Shown one piece after another: positions 26,957 through 35,303 of a stretch of 64,000 bases of DNA (its first letter is position 1; the number at the start of each line of letters is the position of its first letter). This DNA is from Mycobacterium rhizamassiliense (GTDB lineage Bacteria > Actinomycetota > Actinomycetes > Mycobacteriales > Mycobacteriaceae): the NCBI RefSeq assembly GCF_900157375.1, contig NZ_LT721901.1, positions 426,164 through 490,163 on the forward strand. The letters are read 5' to 3'. Under the pieces are notes generated by a model, which was given only the letters and a program-made list of their open reading frames with translations, had not been told where the DNA came from and did no database searches. Both the position numbers and the translations under genes were made by a program.

Positions 26957-28711
26957 GTGATCCAGCACCATCGATACGACGTGGTGATCGTCGGCGCGGG
27001 CGGCGCCGGGATGCGCGCGGCCGTCGAGGCGGGCCCGCGGGTTCGCACCGCGGTGCTGACCAAGCTCTACCCCACCCGTAGCCACACCGGGGCGGCCCAG
27101 GGTGGCATGTGCGCCGCGCTGGCCAACGTCGAGGACGACAACTGGGAATGGCACACCTTCGACACCGTCAAGGGCGGCGACTACCTCGCCGACCAGGACG
27201 CCGTGGAGATCATGTGCAAGGAGGCGATCGACGCCGTCCTGGACCTCGAGAAGATGGGGATGCCGTTCAACCGCACCCCCGAAGGCCGCATCGACCAGCG
27301 CCGCTTCGGCGGCCACACCCGCGACCACGGCAAGGCCCCGGTCCGCCGGGCCTGTTACGCCGCCGACCGCACCGGCCACATGATCCTGCAGACGCTCTAC
27401 CAAAACTGCGTCAAGCACGACGTCGAGTTCTTCAACGAGTTCTACGCGCTGGACCTGGTGCTCACCCAGACCCCGACGGGCCCGGTGGCCACCGGCGTGG
27501 TGGCCTACGAGCTGGCCACCGGCGAGATCCACGTCTTCCACGCCAAGGCCGTCGTGCTCGCCACCGGCGGCTCGGGCCGGATGTACAAGACCACCTCCAA
27601 CGCGCACACCCTGACCGGCGACGGCATCGGCATCGTCTTCCGCAAGGGACTTCCGTTGGAGGACATGGAGTTTCACCAGTTCCACCCGACCGGCCTGGCC
27701 GGCCTGGGCATCCTGATCTCCGAGGCCGTGCGCGGCGAGGGCGGCCGGCTGCTCAACGGCGAGGGCGAGCGGTTCATGGAGCGCTACGCCCCGACCATCG
27801 TCGACCTGGCCCCACGCGACATCGTCGCCCGCTCAATGGTTTTGGAGGTCCTGGAGGGTCGCGGCGCCGGACCGCACAAGGACTACGTGTACATCGACGT
27901 CCGCCACCTCGGCGCCGATGTGCTGGAGGCCAAGCTGCCCGACATCACCGAATTCGCCCGCACCTACCTGGGCGTGGACCCGGTCAAGGAGCTGGTCCCG
28001 GTCTACCCGACATGCCATTACGTGATGGGCGGCATCCCCACCACGGTCACCGGACAGGTGTTGCGGGACAACACCTCTACCGTCCCGGGCTTGTACGCCG
28101 CCGGCGAGTGCGCGTGTGTGTCGGTGCACGGCGCCAACCGGCTGGGCACCAACTCGCTGCTGGACATCAACGTGTTCGGCCGCCGCGCCGGCATCGCCGC
28201 CTCCGCCTACGCGCAGGGCCACGACTTCGTCGACCTGCCGCCGGAACCGGAAGCCATGGTCGTCGGCTGGGTGGCCGATATCCTGAGCGAGCACGGCAAC
28301 GAGCGGGTGGCCGACATCCGCGGCGCCCTGCAGCAGACGATGGACAACAACGCCGCCGTGTTCCGCACCGAGGAGACGCTGAAGCAGGCGCTCACCGACA
28401 TTCACGCCCTCAAGGAGCGGTACGCGCGAATCACGGTGCACGACAAGGGGAAGCGCTTCAACAGCGATCTGCTGGAGGCCATCGAGCTGGGCTTCCTACT
28501 GGAGCTTGCCGAGGTCACCGTCGTCGGCGCGCTGAACCGCAAGGAGTCGCGCGGCGGCCACGCCCGCGAGGACTACCCGAACCGCGACGACGTCAACTAC
28601 ATGCGCCACACCATGGCCTACAAGCAGGGCACCGATCTGCTGAGCGACATCACGCTGGACTTCAAACCCGTGGTGCAGACCCGCTACGAACCCAAGGAGC
28701 GGAAGTACTGA
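26957..28711 (+). CDS. sdhA: Succinate dehydrogenase flavoprotein subunit
   Basis: Catalytic subunit (584 aa) oxidising succinate to fumarate with covalently bound FAD. The dinucleotide fold V-G-A-G-G-A-G-M-R is at residues 12-20, and the R-S-H-T-G-A-A-Q-G-G segment near 41 contains the histidine that carries FAD. The active-site F-H-P-T-G and H-Y-V-M-G-G segments and the G-A-N-R-L-G-T-N-S-L-L-D signature are intact. GTG start three bases after sdhD. Its TGA overlaps the sdhB ATG by one base. Confidence 0.95.
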   Translation: MIQHHRYDVVIVGAGGAGMRAAVEAGPRVRTAVLTKLYPTRSHTGAAQGGMCAALANVEDDNWEWHTFDTVKGGDYLADQDAVEIMCKEAIDAVLDLEKMGMPFNRTPEGRIDQRRFGGHTRDHGKAPVRRACYAADRTGHMILQTLYQNCVKHDVEFFNEFYALDLVLTQTPTGPVATGVVAYELATGEIHVFHAKAVVLATGGSGRMYKTTSNAHTLTGDGIGIVFRKGLPLEDMEFHQFHPTGLAGLGILISEAVRGEGGRLLNGEGERFMERYAPTIVDLAPRDIVARSMVLEVLEGRGAGPHKDYVYIDVRHLGADVLEAKLPDITEFARTYLGVDPVKELVPVYPTCHYVMGGIPTTVTGQVLRDNTSTVPGLYAAGECACVSVHGANRLGTNSLLDINVFGRRAGIAASAYAQGHDFVDLPPEPEAMVVGWVADILSEHGNERVADIRGALQQTMDNNAAVFRTEETLKQALTDIHALKERYARITVHDKGKRFNSDLLEAIELGFLLELAEVTVVGALNRKESRGGHAREDYPNRDDVNYMRHTMAYKQGTDLLSDITLDFKPVVQTRYEPKERKY

Positions 28712-29502
28712 TGACTGCCGAGACCGAGCTGGAGACCCTGGATCCGCCGCTGCCGCCGATCCCGGACGGCGCGGTGATGGTGACCCTGAAAATCGCCCGG
28801 TTCAATCCGGAGGATCCCGATGCCTACGCGAAAACCAGTGGGTGGCAAAGCTTTCGGGTCCCATGCCTGCCGAGTGACCGGCTGCTGAATCTGCTCATCT
28901 ACGTCAAGGGCTACCTCGACGGCACCCTCACCTTCCGCCGCTCCTGCGCCCACGGCGTGTGCGGGTCGGACGCGATGCGCATCAACGGCGTCAACCGGCT
29001 GGCGTGCAAGGTGCTGATGCGCGACCTGCTGCCCAAGAAGCCGGGCAAGGCGCTCACCATCACGGTCGAACCCATCCGCGGGCTGCCCGTGGAGAAGGAC
29101 CTGGTGGTCGACATGGAGCCGTTCTTCGACGCGTACCGGGCGATCAAGCCGTACCTGGTCACCACCGGCAATCCCCCGACGCGCGAACGGATTCAGAGCC
29201 CGCAGGACCGCGCCCGCTACGACGACACCACCAAATGCATCCTGTGCGCGTGCTGCACCACCAGCTGCCCGATCTTCTGGAACGAGGGCACCTATTACGG
29301 CCCGGCCGCGATCGTCAACGCGCACCGGTTCATCTTCGACAGCCGCGACGAGGCCGCCGGCGAGCGCCTCGACATCCTCAACGAGGTCAACGGCGTGTGG
29401 CGGTGCCGCACGACATTCAACTGCACCGAATCCTGCCCGCGCGGCATTCAGGTCACCAAGGCGATCCAAGAGGTCAAGCGCGCGCTGATGTTCTCGCGCT
29501 AG
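28711..29502 (+). CDS. sdhB: Succinate dehydrogenase iron-sulfur subunit
   Basis: Electron-transfer subunit (263 aa) of complex II. The 2Fe-2S ligands lie in R-R-S-C-A-H-G-V-C-G-S-D and the following N-R-L-A-C near residue 90. The 4Fe-4S and 3Fe-4S ligands lie in C-I-L-C-A-C-C-T-T-S-C-P near 180 and C-R-T-T-F-N-C-T-E-S-C-P-R-G-I near 235. ATG at 28711. The stop overlaps by four bases with the convergent gene at 29499. Confidence 0.95.
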   Translation: MTAETELETLDPPLPPIPDGAVMVTLKIARFNPEDPDAYAKTSGWQSFRVPCLPSDRLLNLLIYVKGYLDGTLTFRRSCAHGVCGSDAMRINGVNRLACKVLMRDLLPKKPGKALTITVEPIRGLPVEKDLVVDMEPFFDAYRAIKPYLVTTGNPPTRERIQSPQDRARYDDTTKCILCACCTTSCPIFWNEGTYYGPAAIVNAHRFIFDSRDEAAGERLDILNEVNGVWRCRTTFNCTESCPRGIQVTKAIQEVKRALMFSR

Positions 29503-29954
29503 GCGGCCAGGCCGGCCCTCTGTTCGCGCCGCAGCACCCCGCCGCCGTAGGCCGACACCAGGTCGTCGACGACGACCGGCCAGGACGCCCGGTCGGTGCA
29601 CAGGTAGCTGGCGGTGAGCACCAGCCGGTCGCGGGCACCGGGCAGCAGGGACACCGCGAACAGCCGGCCGGTGCGCATGTCGAAGCTGTCGCGCTGCCGC
29701 GAGATCGCGTCGCCGACGGCCGTGCCGGGCGGCTCGACCGCCCAGCCCCAGGCGCCGCCGGGGCGCGTCGTCCACTTGTCGAGGAACGGCTCGAACATGG
29801 TGCCCAGCGCGGGGTGGGCGGCGAACACCGACTCGACGGCGGTGCACAGGCGCGTCTGATCCAGTCGCGAGTCGGCGGCCAGGACGTCGGTCTGGAACCA
29901 GAACCTGACGTCCTCGAGGCGCGGCAGGTCGGTGAGGGCTGTGTAAGCGGTCAT
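29499..29954 (-). CDS. Short condensation-domain-like protein
   Basis: Cytoplasmic protein (151 aa) not firmly recognised. The opening F-W-F-Q-T-D and the later A-V-E-S-V-F-A-A-H-P-A-L-G-T-M-F-E segment resemble the N-terminal half of condensation/CoA-dependent acyltransferase domains from peptide and polyketide assembly. However, the protein is about one third of such a domain and lacks the catalytic HHxxxDG. It may be a remnant or a stand-alone relative. ATG start at 29954. It lies alone between sdhB and the AhpD-like gene. Confidence 0.62.
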   Translation of the reverse strand: MTAYTALTDLPRLEDVRFWFQTDVLAADSRLDQTRLCTAVESVFAAHPALGTMFEPFLDKWTTRPGGAWGWAVEPPGTAVGDAISRQRDSFDMRTGRLFAVSLLPGARDRLVLTASYLCTDRASWPVVVDDLVSAYGGGVLRREQRAGLAA

Positions 29955-30000
29955 GGATAGCCACTGTGTGACCAGGGCCTTGGCGGATTCTAAAAGTCCT

Positions 30001-30027
30001 CGTCACACTTCGGCGGCCTGCCTCGTC
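30001..30027 (+). promoter_or_regulatory. ECF41/SigJ-type promoter
   Basis: CGTCACA (30001-30007), then exactly 16 bases, then CGTC (30024-30027), eight bases before the AhpD-like start. The ECF41 sigma-factor consensus is TGTCACA-N16-CGTC, so only the first base differs. A sigJ gene of the ECF41 group lies 3 kb away. Confidence 0.68.
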
Positions 30028-30035
30028 TGGAGTGC

Positions 30036-30611
30036 ATGACACAAATAAACCGCATCGAGCCCGTGGCCCCGCAGCACGCCGGCCTGCTGACGCGCGCCAT
30101 GTACCGCGTCGCCAAGCGGCGCTATGGCCAGGTCCCCGAACCGCTCACCGTGGCCGCCCATCATCGCAAGCTGATGATCGCGTGGGCGGTGCACGAGAAC
30201 GTGGCCGACTGGGCGTCGAAGTCACTGCCGGCCAGCGTGCGCGAGCTCGCCGTGTACTGGACCGCGCGCGCGATCGGCTGCTCGTGGTGCGTCGACTTCG
30301 GATCCATGCTGCAGCGCCTGGACGGACTCGACATCCAGCGGCTGAAGGACATCGACAATTACGCCGTCTCAACGGCTTTCAGCGACGACGAGCGCGCCGC
30401 CATCGCCTACGCCGACGCGATGACCACCGATCCGCACACGGTCACCGACGAACAGGTCGCCGACCTCAAGGCGCGCTTCGGCGACGCGGGCGTGTTCGAG
30501 CTGACCTACCAGATCGGGCTGGAGAACATGCGGGCCCGGGTGAACTCCGCGCTCGGCATCACCGAGCAGGGCTTCAATTCCGGTGACGCGTGCCGCATCC
30601 CGTGGGCCTAG
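30036..30611 (+). CDS. AhpD-like carboxymuconolactone decarboxylase family protein
   Basis: Helical protein (191 aa) of the CMD/AhpD fold, probably a peroxidase-type or antioxidant thiol protein. The redox-type motif reads C-S-W-C-V-D-F-G near residue 87, matching the E/CxxC-H region of the family but with Asp-Phe in place of the usual His segment. ATG start at 30036, directly downstream of an ECF41-type promoter. Genes of this family are the typical partners of ECF41 sigma factors, so control by the nearby sigJ is likely. Confidence 0.85.
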   Translation: MTQINRIEPVAPQHAGLLTRAMYRVAKRRYGQVPEPLTVAAHHRKLMIAWAVHENVADWASKSLPASVRELAVYWTARAIGCSWCVDFGSMLQRLDGLDIQRLKDIDNYAVSTAFSDDERAAIAYADAMTTDPHTVTDEQVADLKARFGDAGVFELTYQIGLENMRARVNSALGITEQGFNSGDACRIPWA

Positions 30612-30614
30612 ACT
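30609..30614 (+). promoter_or_regulatory. -10 element overlapping a stop codon, leaderless promoter
   Basis: TAGACT begins with the TAG stop of the AhpD-like gene and lies six bases before the AraC-type gene's ATG at 30621. Confidence 0.55.
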
Positions 30615-30620
30615 CGTAAG

Positions 30621-31361
30621 ATGCGCGCCTGGGAACTAGGGCCGGGTCGGCTCCTGGTTGCCGGCGCGTTTTCCGACCTCGCGATCCACCATCACCCCGC
30701 GGTTCAGGTCACCGTCGGCGGCCAGGGCCGGCTGACCGTGACCCGCGACGGCGACAGCCACGATGCGTGCCGGGTGGTGGTGATCGCCAGCGGGGCGCGT
30801 CATGCCGTGCGCTCGGATTCGGGGTCCGGCGCCCTGACGCTGTACCTGGGCCTGCAGACGCCGCAGGGCGCCGCGCTGAACGCCCGGGCCCGGCACGGGG
30901 TTTGGGTCGTCGACGACGGGCAGCCGCTGGCGGAGGCGACGGCGACATTGCTCGACTCCGACGGCCCGCACGCCGCGGTGGATTTCCTCGTCGCCGAGCT
31001 GTGCGCGCAGCGCGCCGAGCGGCCGGGATCCGTTCACCCGCAGCTGCGCCAGGCCATCGAGGTGGTATCGAGCCGGGTGCCCGAGCGCATCGATGTCGCC
31101 TCGGTCGCGGGGGCAGTGGCCCTGTCGCCGGACTACCTCGGGCGGTTGTGCAAGCAGCAGACCGGCGTCTCGTTGTCGGCGACGATCCGCTGGGAGCGAC
31201 TGGTGGCCGCCGTCGGCGGCCTCCTCGAGGGACTCTCGGTCACCGACGCCGCCCACCGGGCCGGCTTCGCCGACGGGTCGCACGCCAACAAGGTGTGCTG
31301 GGAGATGACGGGGGCGGCCCCGCACGAACTCGCGCAAGCGGTTCGCGACGCCGAAATCTGA
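30621..31361 (+). CDS. AraC-family transcriptional regulator
   Basis: Regulator (246 aa) with an N-terminal cupin-like sensor domain (about residues 10-90, beginning with a histidine-rich I-H-H-H-P-A-V-Q) and C-terminal double helix-turn-helix (about 145-240). The first helix pair reads S-V-A-G-A-V-A-L-S-P-D-Y-L-G-R-L, the second G-L-S-V-T-D-A-A-H-R-A-G-F-A-D-G-S-H. ATG start at 30621. It has its own leaderless-type promoter, although a transcript from the ECF41 promoter could run into it. Confidence 0.86.
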   Translation: MRAWELGPGRLLVAGAFSDLAIHHHPAVQVTVGGQGRLTVTRDGDSHDACRVVVIASGARHAVRSDSGSGALTLYLGLQTPQGAALNARARHGVWVVDDGQPLAEATATLLDSDGPHAAVDFLVAELCAQRAERPGSVHPQLRQAIEVVSSRVPERIDVASVAGAVALSPDYLGRLCKQQTGVSLSATIRWERLVAAVGGLLEGLSVTDAAHRAGFADGSHANKVCWEMTGAAPHELAQAVRDAEI

Positions 31362-31407
31362 CGGATCCGTACAAGTCTCGCTGCCGGGTTTGCCGCAGGC
31401 TTGGGGC

Positions 31408-31995
31408 ATGCCTGTGATGTCACGCTTCGAACGCGCCTACTGCTGCAGCTCCATGTGGCGCTCCAGCAGCTCGGCCATCGCGCGGGAGCTGCGCGCCCAA
31501 CGGCTGGGCCACGACATTCTGGAAATCGGCTCGGGCAGCGGATCCGTTGCCCAGCAGCTGCTGTCCAGCGAGCCCGAACTGGCCTGGACCGCAATCGATA
31601 TCGACCCGCAGATGACGCGGGCGGCGGCCGCGCGGCTGAGCGGCTTCCCCAACGCGTCGGCGAAGACGGGTGACGCGACCGCGCTGCCGTTCGGTGACGA
31701 TTCCTTCGACTCCGTCGTCAGCTGCCTGATGCTGCATCACATCATCGACTGGGAGAAGGCCGTCGCCGAGGTGGCCCGGGTGTTGCGCCCCGGTGGCGCC
31801 TTCGTCGGCTACGACCTGGTTCGTACGCCGCTGGCCGGCCTGTTTCACCGGCTGGACGGATCGCCGCATCGGCTGCTGGTGCCCGGCGAATTCGACGCCG
31901 AGTGCGCGCGCAACGGGCTGACCGTCAGCCTGCAGTCCAGCCTGCTGGGGCACGTCATGCGATTCGTCGCACGCAACAAACGGGAGGAAAAGTGA
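31408..31995 (+). CDS. Class I SAM-dependent methyltransferase
   Basis: Methyltransferase (195 aa), substrate unknown. Motif I is I-L-E-I-G-S-G-S-G-S-V near residue 40, followed by I-D-I-D-P-Q-M near 65, the D-A-T-A-L-P-F segment near 90 and the R-V-L-R-P-G-G segment near 125. ATG at 31408 chosen; the ATG at 31417 is also possible. Its TGA stop overlaps the ATG of the downstream hydrolase by one base, so the two are coupled. Possibly modifies a lipid or small molecule handled by the hydrolase. Confidence 0.82.
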   Translation: MPVMSRFERAYCCSSMWRSSSSAIARELRAQRLGHDILEIGSGSGSVAQQLLSSEPELAWTAIDIDPQMTRAAAARLSGFPNASAKTGDATALPFGDDSFDSVVSCLMLHHIIDWEKAVAEVARVLRPGGAFVGYDLVRTPLAGLFHRLDGSPHRLLVPGEFDAECARNGLTVSLQSSLLGHVMRFVARNKREEK

Positions 31996-33086
31996 TGACA
32001 CCGTTGAGCATTCGCGCGAAGGCGAAGGTGGTGCGCGCCCTGTTCGCATTGCCCGCACCCGCCCGCAGGGCGCTGGCCGGACCGCCGCTGCGCATCGACG
32101 GGCAGGAGCTGGATCTCGACGCGCAACTGGCGATCCGGCTCAAAAATGCTTCGGGCTCAGACGTTTTCGCCGATCCCATCGAGGCGGCCCGGGTGCGCTA
32201 CGACGGGCTTCCGCAACTCATCGGCTATGAGTCGCCGGCGCCCGTCGCGACCCGCGACATCGTCGTCCCCGCCGAACACGGCGGCATCGCAGCCACGCTC
32301 TACACGCCCGCGGGGGTGGCCAAGCCGTCCGGGTTGCTGGTGTACACCCACGGCGGCGGCTTCTCGGTGGGGTCGCGGGTCAGCCACGACCCGGTCGCGC
32401 GCTACCTGGCGGGCCATGCCGCCGTGCGGGTGTTGTCGGTCGAATACCGTTGCGCGCCGGAGCATCCGTTCCCCGCCGCGGTCCAGGACGCGATGGCCGC
32501 CTTCGACTACGCGCACGGCAGCGCCGCCGAGCTGGGCGCCGATCCCGACCGCATCGCCGTCGGGGGTGACAGCGCCGGGGGCAACCTCGCCGCGGTGGTC
32601 GCTCAGCAGGCCGTGCGGCGCGGCGGTCCGGTGCCCGCGTTTCAGCTGCTGATGTATCCGCCGACGGACGTGGCCACGCGCCGGCCGTCGCACGACCTGT
32701 TCGCGCAGGGCTCGACGTTCACCGATGCGAATTACCGTTGGGCGCTGGGCAATTACGTGCCGCCGGGCGTCGACCTGGCCGACCCGCGGCTGTCACCGCT
32801 GCACGGCGACGTCACCGGCCTGCCGCCGGCCTACATCGCCACCGCCGGCTTCGACCCCATCCGCGACGACGGCGAGGCCTACGCGGGCAAGCTGCGCGCC
32901 GGCGGCGTCGCGGTGGTGCTGAGTCGCCAGGCCGATCTGCCGCACGCCTACCTCAACTTCGTCGGCCTCGGCGGCCGCTTCGCCGAGGCGGCAAGCGAGG
33001 CCGCCGGGGCGCTGCGCATCGGCCTGGCCGCGTCAGACTCGCAGCGGGGAACCGGTGAATTTGTCGGGGTTGGCGACATCCCATAG
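31995..33086 (+). CDS. Alpha/beta hydrolase, hormone-sensitive lipase family
   Basis: Esterase/lipase (363 aa) of family IV. The oxyanion motif H-G-G-G-F-S is near residue 118, the nucleophile motif G-G-D-S-A-G-G near 192, and the aspartate/histidine near 285 (G-F-D-P-I-R-D-D) and 316 (P-H-A-Y). ATG at 31995 after GGGAGGA. The last 54 bases run antisense into the 3' end of sigJ. Natural substrate unknown. Confidence 0.88.
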   Translation: MTPLSIRAKAKVVRALFALPAPARRALAGPPLRIDGQELDLDAQLAIRLKNASGSDVFADPIEAARVRYDGLPQLIGYESPAPVATRDIVVPAEHGGIAATLYTPAGVAKPSGLLVYTHGGGFSVGSRVSHDPVARYLAGHAAVRVLSVEYRCAPEHPFPAAVQDAMAAFDYAHGSAAELGADPDRIAVGGDSAGGNLAAVVAQQAVRRGGPVPAFQLLMYPPTDVATRRPSHDLFAQGSTFTDANYRWALGNYVPPGVDLADPRLSPLHGDVTGLPPAYIATAGFDPIRDDGEAYAGKLRAGGVAVVLSRQADLPHAYLNFVGLGGRFAEAASEAAGALRIGLAASDSQRGTGEFVGVGDIP

Positions 33087-33929
33087 GGCGCAGACCTTTC
33101 CGTTGCGCACCGTCATGGCCATGATCCGCGGCGCCATCTCGCGGTACACGTCGGTGGCGGGCCGGCCCGTCGAATAGCAACCCAGTTCGCCGTTGACCAG
33201 CCCCAGCTCGTAAGACGTGAGCATGCCGGGGCCGTAGCGGGAGGCCAGGCCGAACAGGAATCGGGCCACCTTGTCCGCCCCGTGGATGACGTTGATTGCC
33301 GTGGGCGCCTTGCCATTCGAATCGCCGGTCAGCGTCACGTCGGGATGCAGCAGCGCGATCACGGCGCGCACATCGCCTACGGCCATCGCGGCCATCAGCT
33401 TGCCGACCACCTCGTCGTGCGACGGGTCGGGCTGCGGCGGCGCGTCTTCTGCGACGGACTTGCGGGCCCGCGACGCCAGCTGCCGCGCCGCCGCCTCGTT
33501 GATGCCCAACACCTCGGCGACTTCGGAGAACGGCAGCGAGAACCCGTCGTGCAGCACGAACGCGACCCGCTGATCGGGCGACAGCCGCTCCAGCACCACC
33601 ATCGCCGCGAACCGGGCGTCCTCGCGGGCCACCACCGCCGCCAGCGGGTCGGTGCCGTCAAATCCGGTCACCACCGGTTCGGGCAGCCAGTTGCCCGCGT
33701 AGGTCTCGCGGCGGTGCGTCGCCGACCGCAGCCGGTCCAGCCCGAGCCGGCTTACGACGGTGGTCAGCCAGGCCCGTAGATCGGCGATCGCCTTCGTCTG
33801 CGTGTGCCAGCGCAGCCACGCCTCCTGGACGATGTCTTCGGCATCGGCCACGGTGCCGGTCAGCCGGTAGGCGACAGCCATCAGGTGCGGGCGCAGCGCT
33901 TCGAACTCGCTGACCTGCGTTGAGGTCAT
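33033..33929 (-). CDS. sigJ: ECF41-group sigma factor SigJ
   Basis: Extracytoplasmic-function sigma factor (298 aa), orthologue of Rv3328c; in M. tuberculosis it is linked to peroxide tolerance. Region 2 covers about residues 8-75 and region 4 about 110-165 (helix-turn-helix L-P-F-S-E-V-A-E-V-L-G-I). The rest is a fused SnoaL-like regulatory domain. Hallmarks of the ECF41 group are visible: the linker motif N-W-L-P-E-P and the C-terminal A-N-P-D-K-F. There is no adjacent anti-sigma gene, as usual for this group. ATG start at 33929 after a leaderless-type TAAGCT. Confidence 0.93.
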   Translation of the reverse strand: MTSTQVSEFEALRPHLMAVAYRLTGTVADAEDIVQEAWLRWHTQTKAIADLRAWLTTVVSRLGLDRLRSATHRRETYAGNWLPEPVVTGFDGTDPLAAVVAREDARFAAMVVLERLSPDQRVAFVLHDGFSLPFSEVAEVLGINEAAARQLASRARKSVAEDAPPQPDPSHDEVVGKLMAAMAVGDVRAVIALLHPDVTLTGDSNGKAPTAINVIHGADKVARFLFGLASRYGPGMLTSYELGLVNGELGCYSTGRPATDVYREMAPRIMAMTVRNGKVCALWDVANPDKFTGSPLRV

Positions 33930-33935
33930 GCCCAG

Positions 33936-33941
33936 AGCTTA
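33936..33941 (-). promoter_or_regulatory. -10 element, leaderless promoter of sigJ
   Basis: On the minus strand TAAGCT is followed by six bases and the sigJ ATG. On the plus strand TAGGCT at 33946-33951 would serve the divergent aminotransferase gene. Confidence 0.55.
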
Positions 33942-33961
33942 GCGTTAGGCTCGCACACACC

Positions 33962-35293
33962 ATGACGGAAAATCTCTGGCTGCATTTCACCAGGCACGGG
34001 CCGGACTTCAGGCCGCCGGTGATCGTGCGCGGCGAGGGCGTCACCATCTACGACGACCGCGGCAAAAGCTACCTGGACGGGCTGTCCGGGCTGTTCACCG
34101 TGCAGGTCGGCCACGGCCGCACCGAGCTGGCCGAGGTCGCGGCGCGTCAAGCGAGCACGCTGGCGTTCTTCCCGCTGTGGGGATACGCCACCCCGACCGC
34201 GATCGAGCTCGCCGAGCGCCTGGCCCGCTACACGCCGGGCGACCTGAACAGGGTGTTCTTTACCACCGGTGGCACCGAGGCCGTCGAGACCGCGTGGAAG
34301 GTGGCCAAGCAATACTTCAAGCTCACCGGCAAACCCGGTAAGCACAAGGTGATTTCGCGCTCGATCGCCTACCACGGCACCACCCAGGGCGCGTTGGCCA
34401 TCACCGGGCTGCCCCGCTTCAAGGAGCCGTTCGAGCCGGTGACGCCGGGCGGCTTCCGGGTGCCCAACACGAACTTCTACCGCGCGCCCGAGCCGTTCGG
34501 CACCGACGCCAAGGCCTTCGGGCAGTGGGCGGCCGACCGCGTCGCCGAGGCCATCGAATTCGAGGGGCCAGACACCGTGGCGGCGGTGTTCCTGGAGCCG
34601 GTGCAGAACGCGGGCGGCAGCATCCCCGCTCCCCCAGGCTATTTCGAGCGCGTCCGGGAAATCTGCGACGCCTACGACGTGCTGCTGGTCTCCGACGAGG
34701 TGATCTGCGCGTTCGGCCGCATCGGGTCGATGTTCGCGTGTGACGACGTCGGCTACGTGCCCGACATGATCACCTGCGCCAAAGGCATGACGTCGGGCTA
34801 CTCGCCGATCGGCGCGATGATCGCCAGCGAGCGGCTGTTCGAGCCGTTCAACGACGGCGCCACGATGTTCCCGCACGGGTATACCTTTGGCGGCCATCCG
34901 GTTTCGGCGGCCGTCGCGCTGGCCAACCTCAACATCTTCGAGCGCGAGGGCCTCAACGACCACGTCAAGACCAACGCCCCGAAATTCCGCGCCACCCTGG
35001 ACAAGCTCTACGACCTGCCCATCGTCGGCGACGTCCGCGGCGAGGGTTACTTCTACGGCATCGAGCTGGTCAAGGACCAGGCGACCAAGCAGACCTTCAC
35101 CGACGCCGAGCGCCGCGCGCTGCTCGGCCACGTGTCGTCGGCGCTGTTCGAGGCCGGGTTGTATTGCCGCACCGATGACCGCGGCGATTCCGTCATCCAG
35201 CTGGCGCCGCCGCTGATCAGCGGCCAGGCCGAGTTTGACAGCATCGAATCCATCCTGCGCGGAGTGCTTTCGGAGAGCCAGGCGCGCATCTAG
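33962..35293 (+). CDS. PLP-dependent class III aminotransferase
   Basis: Omega-type aminotransferase (443 aa), orthologue of Rv3329; amino donor and acceptor unknown. Typical segments are the phosphate cup T-T-G-G-T-E-A-V-E near residue 102, the cofactor-contacting D-E-V-I-C-A-F-G-R near 245 and the lysine segment C-A-K-G-M-T-S-G-Y near 273, where lysine forms the Schiff base. The ATG at 33962 was chosen over the ATG at 33920, which would lie inside the divergent sigJ. The TAG stop forms the -10 element of the next gene. Confidence 0.9.
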   Translation: MTENLWLHFTRHGPDFRPPVIVRGEGVTIYDDRGKSYLDGLSGLFTVQVGHGRTELAEVAARQASTLAFFPLWGYATPTAIELAERLARYTPGDLNRVFFTTGGTEAVETAWKVAKQYFKLTGKPGKHKVISRSIAYHGTTQGALAITGLPRFKEPFEPVTPGGFRVPNTNFYRAPEPFGTDAKAFGQWAADRVAEAIEFEGPDTVAAVFLEPVQNAGGSIPAPPGYFERVREICDAYDVLLVSDEVICAFGRIGSMFACDDVGYVPDMITCAKGMTSGYSPIGAMIASERLFEPFNDGATMFPHGYTFGGHPVSAAVALANLNIFEREGLNDHVKTNAPKFRATLDKLYDLPIVGDVRGEGYFYGIELVKDQATKQTFTDAERRALLGHVSSALFEAGLYCRTDDRGDSVIQLAPPLISGQAEFDSIESILRGVLSESQARI

Positions 35294-35296
35294 AGT
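35291..35296 (+). promoter_or_regulatory. -10 element overlapping a stop codon, leaderless promoter
   Basis: TAGAGT contains the aminotransferase TAG stop and lies seven bases before the ATG at 35304. Confidence 0.55.
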
Positions 35297-35303
35297 CCAG
35301 GGC

